Assembly: GCA_946002055.1 (NCBI GenBank) | Contig: CAMFYL010000002.1 | Location: 62,001-126,000 of the forward strand | Origin: an uncultured Roseburia sp. | GTDB taxonomy: Bacteria; Bacillota; Clostridia; Lachnospirales; Lachnospiraceae | Direction of reading: 5' to 3' | Length of the DNA stretch: 64,000 nt | Notes under the pieces: generated by a model | The model's database searches: none | What the model saw: the letters and a program-made list of their open reading frames with translations, nothing else | Told to the model about the DNA's origin: nothing | In this document: piece by piece, positions 1 to 8,390 of the stretch | How positions within the stretch are numbered: position 1 is the first letter of the stretch | Layout: the number at the start of each line of letters is the position of its first letter | Position numbers and translations under genes: made by a program

Positions 1-1137
1 TGTGTATTGGCACTGGTGTTGATTGTCGGCATTTCATTTGTTGCAATCCGCCTTAGTGTGCGTCCTCTGAACCGTGTTGTACATACAATCGAACAGCTCA
101 AGGATCTGGAGCTGTCAGAGGATGAAGGAATCAAGGATTATGTGGGAAGAAAAAGTGAAGTAGGACTGCTGGCAAGTGCAGTGGATACCCTGTCCGGTGT
201 CTTCCGCGAGATAGTGAATACACTGAATGAATGCTCTGAATCCCTGATTGACAGCTCCAATACCATGTCTGTCACATCCAAGGATTTGATGGAAGGTATA
301 GAAAACAATGCAGCGACAACGGAAGAGCTCTCCGCAAGCATTTTCAATACCAATGCATCCATCGATGCTGTTACCGGTGAAATCTCACGAATGAATGATA
401 TGGTTGCCAACATTGAGGATAAGGTTCGTGACGGTAATGTGAAGAGCAGTCATCTCATAGAGACGGCAGATGCCATGAGAAAGCTTGCAGATGAAACCCT
501 CATCTGCAATAGCAATAAGATCGAGAAAACCAAGGCAGATATTGAGACAGCCATGGAGAATCTGCAGGCATTGTCCAAGATTAACGTAATGGCTACGCAG
601 ATTCTTGATATCACCAGTCAGACCAATCTTTTGTCTCTGAACGCATCCATTGAGGCGGCAAGGGCAGGAGAGACAGGAAGAGGATTTGCTGTTGTGGCAG
701 GGGAGATAGGAAGTCTTGCCGAGAGCTCATCCAAGACAGTAAATGAAATTCAGGCCATTTGTGCGGAAGCAAATCGGAGTATCCAGAGCGTTCGGGCATG
801 CTTTGAGGATGTTGTGGCGTTCATGGAAAGTGACGTATCCAAGCAGTTCAAGGAATTTGCGGATATGGCGAAGGAATACGGACAGGCGGTCGGAGAGATT
901 CAGAAGGCCATTACTTCCATTGAGGAAACGTCCTCAATGTTTAGTGAATCGGTTGAGAGTATTAACAGACAGGTGGATGTTGTAAGTGCGGCCTCCAGTG
1001 ATAATGAAGTAGGTGTGGAGGATATTATTGAAAAGAATAATGCAACTACATCTACTGCGGACGAAATTATCAGGATTGCCAATGATAACCAGAACAATGC
1101 AAACGCGATCAGGAATATCGTGGAACGGTTTCACTAG
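1..1137 (+). CDS. Methyl-accepting chemotaxis protein, 3' part (5' end outside window)
   Basis: C-terminal 378 codons of a transmembrane chemoreceptor; the frame is open at base 1, so the sensor domain and start lie upstream. The first ~16 residues are the end of a membrane helix. A HAMP linker follows (residues ~17-68), then a long coiled-coil signalling domain. The conserved hairpin tip that contacts CheA and CheW is visible as [17 protein letters not shown], followed by [11 protein letters not shown]. The protein should relay an unknown extracellular signal to the chemotaxis kinase at the cell pole. It is followed by a strong terminator, so it is the last gene of its transcript. No chemotaxis partner genes are nearby. 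The ligand cannot be inferred. Confidence 0.93.
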   Translation, partial: CVLALVLIVGISFVAIRLSVRPLNRVVHTIEQLKDLELSEDEGIKDYVGRKSEVGLLASAVDTLSGVFREIVNTLNECSESLIDSSNTMSVTSKDLMEGIENNAATTEELSASIFNTNASIDAVTGEISRMNDMVANIEDKVRDGNVKSSHLIETADAMRKLADETLICNSNKIEKTKADIETAMENLQALSKINVMATQILDITSQTNLLSLNASIEAARAGETGRGFAVVAGEIGSLAESSSKTVNEIQAICAEANRSIQSVRACFEDVVAFMESDVSKQFKEFADMAKEYGQAVGEIQKAITSIEETSSMFSESVESINRQVDVVSAASSDNEVGVEDIIEKNNATTSTADEIIRIANDNQNNANAIRNIVERFH

Positions 1138-1181
1138 TGAAACTTGACAGCAATCATGGTATGGATTTTCGGTAAAATTTC

Positions 1182-1216
1182 AAACACCGCTCCGAGTCAT
1201 TCGGAGCGGTGTTTTT
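1182..1216 (+). terminator. Intrinsic terminator after the chemoreceptor gene
   Basis: A 14-bp perfect inverted repeat (1182-1195 with 1201-1214, AAACACCGCTCCGA type) with a 5-nt loop and a T run, 45 nt after the stop codon. Confidence 0.92.
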
Positions 1217-1325
1217 GCAGGGGACCGAAGTTTTTGGCTAAACATGAAGAAGTTTTTTCAAATCTTCGGAGAAGGATAAATGGCTAATACTATGTATTAC
1301 GATATTGAACAGTATAAATTAATTA

Positions 1326-2914
1326 CTCAAACTTCGCACATAAGTTTTAGCTATGCACCTGGAAAATTCAATACCTGGCAGCTATTCAATTGTCAATGTT
1401 CAGTCAATTATGCCGCTTGCAATTTCGATTTTAAAAGTGCAGGTATTGCATCCATAAATGCATCTACCAGCTCGTCGATTTTTTCATCAGATATATCTAT
1501 CTGATCCGCAAGCAGCGTCCTGAACATTTGAAGCATCATTTGAAAAGCCTGTATCCATGTGATATCAAACATCTCATCAGAAAAGTATAAAAAGAGTTCT
1601 CCCATGGAACGGGGATCGTTTGACTCGCGACTCTCCAGGGAAAGCATCATATATCTTGCAAAAACGATTGCTGTATGGGTTATCATTGCATCATAAGATA
1701 TGGATCTGCATTCTTTGCTCAGATTTAGATAGCTCTTGCAGACTTTGAAGAATACCTCGATGTCCCAGCGTTTTCCATAAATGCGGATGATTTCGTCTTC
1801 GCTCAGACTTATGTCTGTGGAAATGAGGCAGAGATATTCGTTTCTTTTGTTCTTGTTGCGGACATAAACCACCTTTGCAGGAATGATTTTTCCATCCTTT
1901 ACAACGTCTACCTTGACGGAGAGCAGATATCTGGAACGCCCACGCCGTTTCTTGTTCTTGCTGTAAATAGTGGTCAGTGGCATATCTTCGCCGTTATACC
2001 GGAAGAACATTTTGGGCGTTTTCTTTACCATTGCAATCACATCATATCCGATTTCTTTGACAGAATGAAGAGAGCTTGGAGAGGAAAACCAGCTGTCAAA
2101 AAGAACGTATTTAGCTGGGATATCAGCCTTTTTAGCTGATTTTAAAAGTTCTAGCATGGCAATCGTTCCTTTCTCGACAGCAAGCATACGTCGTTTATAG
2201 CCGACCGATCTTTTATCAATTTCCTTTGCTTCGTTGATTCTGTTCTTTTTGTTTTCGGTAGAGAGAAGGATACTATTGACAGGAAGGAAAGTGCTTCCAT
2301 CTGACCAGCCTAATGTAAGCATACGGAAACCAAATTTATAACAGCGCTTTGCATGGTCATATACTTTTGCAAGAAGTTCTACTTTCTTTGAACGATTACG
2401 TTCAAACATGGAATCGTCGATAATCAGTACATTAGCACGATCTTCTGAATCTAGCGGAACAATAGCATCTTTGATAATGCGGCTGGAAAGAATCGTTGTA
2501 AAACGAATCCAGTTAATCTGGAGCATTTTCATAAAACGATATACCGTATCCTTTGCAAAATCCGGTGTGTCTTTTCCAATCAATAGATTCATGTACATGC
2601 TTCTGTTTGAAAAAATCAAAAGAAACAGGTACTGAAAAATCAGTGTTGCGGAAGTTCCTTTCTTTTTATATGCATTAGCAGCTTTTAATGCTGAGGAAAG
2701 ATGAAAGCGTGTAAAAAATTTTCTGATAGATTTTGAAATCTGGTTATCATTTAGGTTGTCTTGTGTTATACTTTTATTCATAGCATGAGCCTCCGATTTT
2801 AATTGTTTCTGAACAACTCAATTATACCAAATCAGATAGTTTCATGCTATTTTTATGCCAGTTATTATTGAATTTTCAAGGTGCATAGGCACTTATTCAA
2901 GTGCGAAGTTTGAG
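1326..2914 (-). mobile_element. IS4-type insertion sequence
   Basis: A complete-looking element of about 1.59 kb around one transposase gene. The ends are long imperfect inverted repeats. The left end starts CTCAAACTTCGCAC (1326-1339) and the right end is its exact complement (2901-2914). Similarity continues inward for about 50 bp on both sides, including the shared blocks CTATGCACCT and GAAAATTCAATA. I could not find a target-site duplication, so the exact outer boundary is uncertain and the insertion may be old or rearranged. Confidence 0.85.
1408..2781 (-). CDS. IS4-family DDE transposase
   Basis: A 457-aa cut-and-paste transposase inside terminal inverted repeats. The IS4 signature Y-(2)-R-(3)-E-(6)-K is present exactly in YGKRWDIEVFFKVCK near residue 345 and supplies the catalytic Glu. 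The two catalytic Asp residues fit IIDDSMFERNRSKK (near 120) and VLFDSWFSSP (near 228). The frame is uninterrupted and of family-typical length, so the gene may still be functional. The gene runs leftward, opposite to most genes in the window. The start at 2781 is the first ATG after the right inverted repeat. Confidence 0.93.
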   Translation of the reverse strand: MNKSITQDNLNDNQISKSIRKFFTRFHLSSALKAANAYKKKGTSATLIFQYLFLLIFSNRSMYMNLLIGKDTPDFAKDTVYRFMKMLQINWIRFTTILSSRIIKDAIVPLDSEDRANVLIIDDSMFERNRSKKVELLAKVYDHAKRCYKFGFRMLTLGWSDGSTFLPVNSILLSTENKKNRINEAKEIDKRSVGYKRRMLAVEKGTIAMLELLKSAKKADIPAKYVLFDSWFSSPSSLHSVKEIGYDVIAMVKKTPKMFFRYNGEDMPLTTIYSKNKKRRGRSRYLLSVKVDVVKDGKIIPAKVVYVRNKNKRNEYLCLISTDISLSEDEIIRIYGKRWDIEVFFKVCKSYLNLSKECRSISYDAMITHTAIVFARYMMLSLESRESNDPRSMGELFLYFSDEMFDITWIQAFQMMLQMFRTLLADQIDISDEKIDELVDAFMDAIPALLKSKLQAA

Positions 2915-3108
2915 ATATGTATTTCAATGCATAGTTGCTTATACTAACTTTTCTTGGAGTGAAGAATGATAAAAAGAAATGAGAATATAATATAGGAGCA
3001 TTCCTGTAATTCATAAATAGCGCCAATTGAATAAAAAAGAACCTCAAGGTAAGATTGAGTTGCATCTTGGCGGATGTAAACAAAACAATCAAACACCGGA
3101 GGTTCAAT

Positions 3109-4398
3109 ATGAATTATACACAGAATGAAAAGATCGAACAAGTAACAGATACTACAATGGTGGTAGGAGTGGATATCGGAAGCCAAATTCATTATGCCAG
3201 AGCTTTTGATAACCGTGGGCGAGAAATTACAAAACGAGTGTTCACTTTTCAGAATGATATGGAAGGATTTAATTCTTTCAATCTTTGGGCAGAAACCCTT
3301 AAGCGTGAGAATGGAAAGACTGATGTTCTGATTGGCTGTGAGCCAACTGGTCACTACTGGTTTGCCTTTGCAAAGTATGTGCAGGACCATCAGATGATGT
3401 TAGTAATGGTTAATCCTTTCTCAGTTAAGAAAATCAAGGAACTAGATGATAATAGTCCAAAGAAGACAGATTCAAAAGATCCTAAAACGATCGCAAAACT
3501 GGTTGTAGATGGAAGATATTCGATTCCATACATACCAGAAGGCATTTATGCCGAAATAAGAGATTTGGTATACAGCCGTGACAGGATTATTAAGCAGCAT
3601 AACATATCTGCAAACAGAATCCAGAGATGGCTTGCAATACACTTCCCAGAGTATCTGGGGATTTATACAAGATTTGATGCTACAAGTGGTTTGGCTGTGC
3701 TTGAAAAAGCTCCACTGCCAAAGGATGTAATCGCACTTGGAATAGAAGGAATCCGAAAGATTTGGCATGACAAAAAAATACGTGGCAGAGGTGTTACAGA
3801 AGATAGGGCAAAGATCCTGGTGGAAGCTGCGCATAACAGTGTTGGATTAGACGGAGGAATTGGAACTAAGAGCGAATTGTATATGCTGCTTGAAGAGCAT
3901 CGTTTATGGACTTCGCAATTAGAAGCCATTAATAAGGTGCTTGAAGAAACCATTCTAAAAGTACAGTATGTGGAAAAGTTGCTCGCCATTAAAGGAGTAG
4001 GAAGTATTACAATCGCAGGATTCATTGCTGAAGTTGGAGATATCAGACGCTTTAAGTCTCCGAAACAGATTCAAAAGTATGCTGGTCTTGAATTAGTGGA
4101 AAACAGTTCAGGAAAGCATAAAGGAAAATCTCGAATCAGCAAACGAGGAAGGAGAAAACTCAGAAAAATTTTGTATCAAGTAATGGTACCGTTACTTGCA
4201 AGAAACAATGAGTTCCGAGCAATCTATGATTATTATGTAACTCGTGTAAAGAATCCATTAAAACGAAGACAGGCAATGATAGCCGTCAGTTGTAAGTTAA
4301 TCCGCGTGTTCTATGTGGTGTTAACAAAAGGTGTGGATTATGACAGATTCAAAATGATGTCAGATATTCATCACGAAAGCGGACTTATAGCCGCTTAA
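3109..4398 (+). CDS. IS110-family transposase (DEDD recombinase)
   Basis: A 429-aa protein with the two-domain architecture of IS110 transposases. The N-terminal RuvC-like domain begins at VVGVDIGSQIHYAR and carries the acidic residues of the DEDD active site, including CEPTGHYW and KKTDSKDPKTIA. The C-terminal IS116/IS110/IS902 domain contains the helix-hairpin-helix LLAIKGVGSITIAGF and the serine-containing segment LELVENSSGKHKGKS. These enzymes insert DNA through an RNA-guided, non-hydrolytic mechanism. A start 18 codons upstream is possible, but the ATG at 3109 follows a GGAGG site 6 nt away, so I chose it. The frame is intact. Confidence 0.93.
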   Translation: MNYTQNEKIEQVTDTTMVVGVDIGSQIHYARAFDNRGREITKRVFTFQNDMEGFNSFNLWAETLKRENGKTDVLIGCEPTGHYWFAFAKYVQDHQMMLVMVNPFSVKKIKELDDNSPKKTDSKDPKTIAKLVVDGRYSIPYIPEGIYAEIRDLVYSRDRIIKQHNISANRIQRWLAIHFPEYLGIYTRFDATSGLAVLEKAPLPKDVIALGIEGIRKIWHDKKIRGRGVTEDRAKILVEAAHNSVGLDGGIGTKSELYMLLEEHRLWTSQLEAINKVLEETILKVQYVEKLLAIKGVGSITIAGFIAEVGDIRRFKSPKQIQKYAGLELVENSSGKHKGKSRISKRGRRKLRKILYQVMVPLLARNNEFRAIYDYYVTRVKNPLKRRQAMIAVSCKLIRVFYVVLTKGVDYDRFKMMSDIHHESGLIAA

Positions 4399-4834
4399 GC
4401 AAAGAAGTACTGTAAACAGGAAAGCGTCCGCCATCAATGGTGCTGTGAAACAGGAATGCAAAAATATATTGAACAAAGTAGAGCTAGTAGCTGCGTTGAC
4501 ATTTTTTATAGGGCAACGACCCTGCATAAGGAGCATAAGCAGCACCCAACTATGGATAAGCAGAACGAAGGAATTTAGGACCTTGCAGAGGCAGGTGATC
4601 CTGGTAGACATGAGAGGTTAGTTACTGTAGAGGATTTTGGGAGAACAGGAAGGCCTTCATAAAGAAAAACGAAGACGTTTTATTTGTTGTACTCAAAATC
4701 ATCAGAAATGGACTCCAAGAGGTCGCTTCATATCCATAAAACTCTAATTTGGAGATATATGTAACTTGTTAACCGTTCAACAAACCTAGTAATATCAAGG
4801 ACTTTTGTTGAACATGCACTAAAAAGAATAGAGA
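4399..4834 (+). other. Non-coding 3' flank of the IS110 gene; possible bridge-RNA region and ZIP promoter
   Basis: About 436 bp without a credible gene. In the IS1111 branch of IS110 elements the bridge RNA lies 3' of the transposase, and this stretch is long enough and has several small hairpins (for example AGGG-CAACGA-CCCT near 4511-4524). The distal end carries a perfect 10-bp inverted repeat just before the ZIP gene. Function is inferred from family knowledge only; no RNA fold was computed. Confidence 0.3.
4775..4813. repeat. 10-bp inverted repeat upstream of the ZIP gene
   Basis: GTTCAACAAA (4775-4784) is repeated as its exact complement TTTGTTGAAC (4804-4813) with 19 nt between. It lies 22-66 nt before the ZIP start, so it could be an operator, or a subterminal repeat of the IS110 element. 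Confidence 0.5.
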
Positions 4835-4840
4835 GTGATT

Positions 4841-5623
4841 ATGATGATCAATGTGTTTTATGGAATTATGATTCCATTTTTGGGGACTGCTTTGGGGGCA
4901 GCTTGTGTATTTGTAATGAAAAAATCTATGAATGAAACATTGCAGAAAATTCTTTCCGGTTTTGCGGCAGGAGTTATGGTGGCTGCATCTGTATGGAGTC
5001 TTCTGATTCCGTCCTTGGAACAATCCCAGATGATGGGAAAATTATCTTTTGTTCCGGCGGTTGTGGGCTTTTGGCTGGGAATCCTGTTTTTACTTCTCCT
5101 TGATCATGTGATACCGCATTTGCATATAGGTAGTCAGGAATCGGAAGGTCCAAAATCAAAATTAAAGAGAGCTACCATGATGGTGATGGCAGTAACTTTA
5201 CATAATATTCCGGAGGGAATGGCAGTGGGGGTAGTATACGCAGGATATCTTTCGGGAGAACAAAGTATCAGCTTGATGGGGGCATTGGCGCTTTCTATTG
5301 GAATTGCTATACAGAACTTCCCGGAAGGAGCCATTGTTTCCATGCCACTTTGCGCCGAAGGCGTAAGCAGAAGAAAAGCATTTTTAAAAGGAATGCTATC
5401 CGGAATTGTAGAACCCTTGGGAGCGCTTCTTACGATTATGGCAGCAGGCGTTATTGTGCCGGCTTTGCCTTACCTTTTAAGTTTTGCAGCTGGAGCAATG
5501 ATCTATGTGGTTGTAGAGGAATTGATTCCGGAAATGGCGGTGGGAAATCATTCGGATATAGGAACGATCTTTTTTGCTGCCGGATTCAGCGTGATGATGA
5601 TTTTGGATGTTGCATTGGGCTAA
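4841..5623 (+). CDS. ZIP-family metal transporter (ZupT/GufA-like)
   Basis: A 260-aa polytopic membrane protein with about eight hydrophobic segments. It carries both ZIP signatures: HNIPEG in the fourth helix and QNFPEG in the fifth, whose His, Asn and Glu residues form the binuclear metal site. An HLH pair sits in the loop before them (DHVIPHLHIG). It imports a divalent cation, usually Zn2+, sometimes Fe2+ or Mn2+. Its position directly before feoA-feoB suggests a metal-uptake island. A GTG start at 4835 is also possible; ATG 4841 has slightly better spacing from the purine-rich GAGAG. The exact metal cannot be read from sequence. Confidence 0.9.
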   Translation: MMINVFYGIMIPFLGTALGAACVFVMKKSMNETLQKILSGFAAGVMVAASVWSLLIPSLEQSQMMGKLSFVPAVVGFWLGILFLLLLDHVIPHLHIGSQESEGPKSKLKRATMMVMAVTLHNIPEGMAVGVVYAGYLSGEQSISLMGALALSIGIAIQNFPEGAIVSMPLCAEGVSRRKAFLKGMLSGIVEPLGALLTIMAAGVIVPALPYLLSFAAGAMIYVVVEELIPEMAVGNHSDIGTIFFAAGFSVMMILDVALG

Positions 5624-5637
5624 AATGACAAAAGGTA

Positions 5638-5666
5638 TTGACAAAAGCGGTTAGTTATATTAAACT
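5638..5666 (+). promoter_or_regulatory. feoA promoter
   Basis: A consensus -35 TTGACA (5638-5643), a 17-bp spacer and -10 TAAACT (5661-5666). A GTTAG-N6-TAAAC operator-like sequence (5650-5665) overlaps the -10 box. Confidence 0.7.
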
Positions 5667-5670
5667 CGTT

Positions 5671-5694
5671 CTTGGTTAGTGATTGCTAACCAAG
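5671..5694. promoter_or_regulatory. Putative iron-repressor operator before feoA
   Basis: A perfect 9-bp inverted repeat, CTTGGTTAG-N6-CTAACCAAG, placed just downstream of the feoA promoter. The core GTTAG-N6-CTAAC recurs upstream of feoB. The shape resembles DtxR/IdeR/MntR-type boxes (TTAGGTTAG-CTAACCTAA), so a metal-dependent repressor is the likely binder. No such regulator gene lies in the window. Confidence 0.65.
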
Positions 5695-5753
5695 AAACTA
5701 TTGTATATATTGCGTTTAAAACGTGGTTTTAAAAGAAAGGGATAGAGGAAGAA

Positions 5754-5966
5754 ATGAATTTATCAGAAGTAAAGGTTGGAGAAGAATATATAGTGAAAGA
5801 TATTGAAGCCGAAGATGAAGAACTGAAATCGTTTCTATTTTCGTTGGGATGTTACAGCGGAGAACCTATTACTGTGATTTCCCATATCAAAGGTGGCTGT
5901 GTTGTTTCTATCAAGGATGCCAGATATAACATTGATACTGATTTAGCGAAAGCTATTTCGATATAA
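5754..5966 (+). CDS. feoA: FeoA, ferrous iron transport accessory protein
   Basis: A 70-aa cytoplasmic SH3-like protein. The recognisable FeoA pattern is LSEVKVGEEY at the start, LFSLGCYSGEPITVI in the middle and the ending YNIDTDLAKAISI. FeoA binds the cytoplasmic part of FeoB and is needed for Fe2+ uptake. It is preceded by AGAGGAAGAA as ribosome-binding site and by a strong promoter with an operator-like palindrome. A small terminator-like hairpin follows, so feoA may be partly uncoupled from feoB. Confidence 0.92.
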   Translation: MNLSEVKVGEEYIVKDIEAEDEELKSFLFSLGCYSGEPITVISHIKGGCVVSIKDARYNIDTDLAKAISI

Positions 5967-5968
5967 AT

Positions 5969-5989
5969 AGTGATCATATCACTTTTTTT
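5969..5989 (+). terminator. Short terminator-like hairpin between feoA and feoB
   Basis: AGTGAT (5969-5974), 3-nt loop, ATCACT (5978-5983) and then a T run. The 6-bp stem is short and AT-rich, so termination is probably partial. Confidence 0.55.
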
Positions 5990-5997
5990 AACCATGA

Positions 5998-6013
5998 GTT
6001 AGGTATAACTAAC
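5998..6013. promoter_or_regulatory. Putative iron-repressor operator before feoB
   Basis: GTTAG-GTATAA-CTAAC, the same half-sites and the same 6-bp spacing as the palindrome before feoA. It overlaps a possible -10 sequence (TATAAC). This suggests feoB has its own metal-controlled promoter. Confidence 0.6.
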
Positions 6014-6044
6014 ACTAATTATGTAAACGAAAGGAGAATGCGTC

Positions 6045-8051
6045 ATGAGAATCGCATTAACAGGTAATCCCAATAGTGGAAAGACGACAATGTATAATGC
6101 CTTAACAGGAAGAAATGAAAAGGTTGGAAACTGGGCCGGCGTTACGGTAGAAAAGAAGGAGAGCTTTATTAAAAAGTCTTATTATGATGGAAAGGAAGCT
6201 TTGGTTGCTGTAGATTTACCGGGAGCATATTCCATGTCGCCGTTTACGTCTGAAGAAAGTATTACCAGTGCATACGTAAAGAATGAGAATCCTGATGCAA
6301 TCATTAATATTGTGGATGCCACCAATTTAAGTCGAAGTTTGTTTTTTACCACACAGCTTTTGGAACTTGGTATACCTGTTGTGGTTGCGCTAAATAAAAG
6401 CGATGTGAATGAAAAGAAGGACACACAAATCGACGTAGAACTTTTGTCGGAAAAGCTTGGGTGTCCCGTTATAAAGACAGTGTCAACTTCTTCGAGCCAC
6501 ACAGGATTAAAGGATGTGGTGACGAAGGCAGTTTCTTTAAAGGGAAGCCGGCAAAAAGCTCCTTATATTCAGGATGATATTGATTTACATAATAAAAGTG
6601 AAGTGGAGGCAGCAGACAGAAAACGTTTTGATTTTGTAAAGTCTATCGTTTCTTCGGTTGAAAAGCGTAAAGTGTTAACAAATGAGAAGAATAGTCAAGA
6701 CAAAATTGACGCAATCCTTACGAACCCATGGCTGGGAATTCCGATCTTTGCACTTGTAATGTTTGGGGTATTTTATATTTCCCAGTCTACCTTAGGAACA
6801 TGGATTGCAGACTGGCTTGTCGGCTGGATTGAAATTTTCCAAGAATGGGTCGCAGGCCTTGTGGAAAATGCCAATCCGTTCCTGCAGTCGCTGCTTGTAG
6901 ATGGAATCATTGGTGGCGTAGGCGCCGTTGTAGGTTTCCTGCCACTTGTTATGGTAATGTACTTTCTGATTGCTCTTTTGGAAGATTGCGGATATATGGC
7001 AAGAGCTACTGTGGTTCTGGATCCTATTTTTAAAAGGGTAGGACTTTCCGGGAAGTCTGTCATTCCTATGGTCATCGGTACCGGATGCGCCATTCCGGGT
7101 ATTATGGCTTGCCGCACGATTCGTAATGAGAGAGAAAGAAGAGCCACAGCTATGCTGACACCATTTATGCCATGTGGAGCTAAGCTTCCGGTTATCGCAT
7201 TGTTTGTTGGTGCATTTTTCCCTGAAACTCCTTGGGTAGGCACACTGATGTATTTTGTGGGCATTATTTTAATTCTGCTAGGTGCTCAATTGGTAAATGC
7301 AATAACAGGATACAAATTCAGAAAATCCTTTTTTATCATTGAGTTACCGGAATATAAGATTCCAAGCCTTAAAAGAGCTACCGTTTCCATGCTTGGACGA
7401 GGCAAGGCATACATTATCAAAGCAGGAACTATTATTCTTGTATGTAACACGATTGTACAGATTATGCAGTCCTTTAACTGGCATTTGCAGGTGGTGGAAG
7501 AAGGTATGGAAAGCACTTCCATTCTGGCATCAATCGCCTCTCCGATTGCAGTAATTTTAGTGCCGATTGTTGGAATTTCAGCATGGCAGCTTGCGGCTGC
7601 TGCGGTCACAGGATTCATCGCAAAGGAAAATGTGGTAGGTACTTTGGCTGTATGCTATGGCTTGAGTGCATTTATTGATACAGAAGAACTTGCACTGATT
7701 GGTGATGGAAATGTGGTTGCGTCAGCAATGGCAATTACAAAAGTGGCAGCCCTTGCTTACCTGATGTTTAACTTATTTACACCACCTTGTTTTGCAGCAC
7801 TTGGTGCTATGAACTCAGAAATGCAGAGCAAAAAGTGGCTGTGGGGAGGCATTGCTCTTCAGCTAGGAACCGGCTATGTAGTGGCTTTTCTTGTATACCA
7901 GATTGGTACGCTGGGTACCACCGGAGAATTTGGAAATGGATTTGTTCCCGGACTTATGGCATTGGTTGTAATCGTTGCTATTGTTGTTGGACTTATTTAT
8001 AGAACCAACAGACAGTTTAAGGCAGAGTATGAATTAAAGAAAGCAGCTTAA
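6045..8051 (+). CDS. feoB: FeoB, GTP-dependent ferrous iron transporter
   Basis: A 668-aa inner-membrane Fe2+ transporter. The N-terminal G domain shows G1 GNPNSGKTT (residue ~7), switch region NWAGVTVEKKE, G3 DLPG (~57) and G4 NKSD (~116). A helical linker leads to the membrane domain from about residue 227, with the Gate motifs around GTGCAIPGIMACRTIRNERER and the second gate near PFMPCGAKLPVI, which contains a conserved Cys. RBS AAGGAG precedes the ATG by 8 nt. The length is typical of clostridial FeoB, which lacks the FeoC-type extension. It acts with FeoA and the small protein downstream. Confidence 0.97.
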   Translation: MRIALTGNPNSGKTTMYNALTGRNEKVGNWAGVTVEKKESFIKKSYYDGKEALVAVDLPGAYSMSPFTSEESITSAYVKNENPDAIINIVDATNLSRSLFFTTQLLELGIPVVVALNKSDVNEKKDTQIDVELLSEKLGCPVIKTVSTSSSHTGLKDVVTKAVSLKGSRQKAPYIQDDIDLHNKSEVEAADRKRFDFVKSIVSSVEKRKVLTNEKNSQDKIDAILTNPWLGIPIFALVMFGVFYISQSTLGTWIADWLVGWIEIFQEWVAGLVENANPFLQSLLVDGIIGGVGAVVGFLPLVMVMYFLIALLEDCGYMARATVVLDPIFKRVGLSGKSVIPMVIGTGCAIPGIMACRTIRNERERRATAMLTPFMPCGAKLPVIALFVGAFFPETPWVGTLMYFVGIILILLGAQLVNAITGYKFRKSFFIIELPEYKIPSLKRATVSMLGRGKAYIIKAGTIILVCNTIVQIMQSFNWHLQVVEEGMESTSILASIASPIAVILVPIVGISAWQLAAAAVTGFIAKENVVGTLAVCYGLSAFIDTEELALIGDGNVVASAMAITKVAALAYLMFNLFTPPCFAALGAMNSEMQSKKWLWGGIALQLGTGYVVAFLVYQIGTLGTTGEFGNGFVPGLMALVVIVAIVVGLIYRTNRQFKAEYELKKAA

Positions 8052-8090
8052 ATGCAATTTCTTTACGAACTCAGATAGAAAGGAGTGGCG

Positions 8091-8243
8091 ATGGAAAATT
8101 TTGTTATCATAGTAATTCTGATGGGCATAGTGGGTGCAGCAGTTCTATATTTACGCAAGGAGAAGAAGAAAGGCACCAAATGTATCGGATGTCCATCTGC
8201 CGGATGTTGTTCCGCAAAAGAATGTGGAGACACGAGCCATTAG
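8091..8243 (+). CDS. FeoB-associated Cys-rich membrane protein
   Basis: A 50-aa protein. One N-terminal membrane helix (FVIIVILMGIVGAAVLYL) precedes a basic patch (RKEKKKGTK), followed by five Cys residues in CIGCPSAGCCSAKEC. This is the pattern of the small proteins found next to feoB in Firmicutes; the cysteines probably bind iron or an Fe-S cluster at the cytoplasmic face. An AAAGGAG ribosome-binding site precedes it, and it starts 39 nt after feoB. Its stop codon TAG and last two codons (Ser-His) are supplied by the palindromic repeat that begins at 8234. Confidence 0.85.
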   Translation: MENFVIIVILMGIVGAAVLYLRKEKKKGTKCIGCPSAGCCSAKECGDTSH

Positions 8244-8306
8244 GGACAGTCCCTAATGGCACCCAGAAGTGTCCCCAGTGGCACCCAGGTCTGTCCCTAA
8301 TGGCTC
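8234..8306. repeat. REP-like palindromic repeat, copy 1
   Basis: Perfect 16-bp arms GAGCCATTAGGGACAG (8234-8249) and CTGTCCCTAATGGCTC (8291-8306). Between them are further degenerate units of the same family (TCCCTAATGGCACCCAG, GTCCCCAGTGGCACCCAG). It overlaps the end of the FeoB-associated gene. Confidence 0.85.
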
Positions 8307-8337
8307 GAACAAACGATTATAGTTAGTGAGTTCTATG

Positions 8338-8390
8338 AAAAAAGAGGACTAAGAATGATCTGTTTCGGAAACAGAAGATTCTTAGTCCTC
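8338..8390 (-). terminator. Terminator of the XRE regulator gene
   Basis: GAGGACTAAGAAT (8344-8356) pairs perfectly with ATTCTTAGTCCTC (8378-8390), with an inner CTGTTTC/GAAACAG stem. Read leftward it ends in a T run. It overlaps the last codons of the leftward gene. Confidence 0.85.

Larger units (their letters stand above)
2915..4834 (+). mobile_element. IS110-family element (boundaries not resolved)
   Basis: A transposase gene (3109-4398) flanked by non-coding DNA: up to 194 bp upstream and about 430 bp downstream. IS110 elements lack classical terminal repeats and target duplications, so the limits given are only the outer possible ones (the IS4-type right end and the start of the ZIP gene). 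A long non-coding flank is what the family needs for its guide (bridge) RNA. Confidence 0.55.

Noticed and set aside
4360..4611. A leftward 83-aa frame after the IS110 gene
   Set aside because: It overlaps the transposase end on the opposite strand, has no ribosome site and no recognisable motif.
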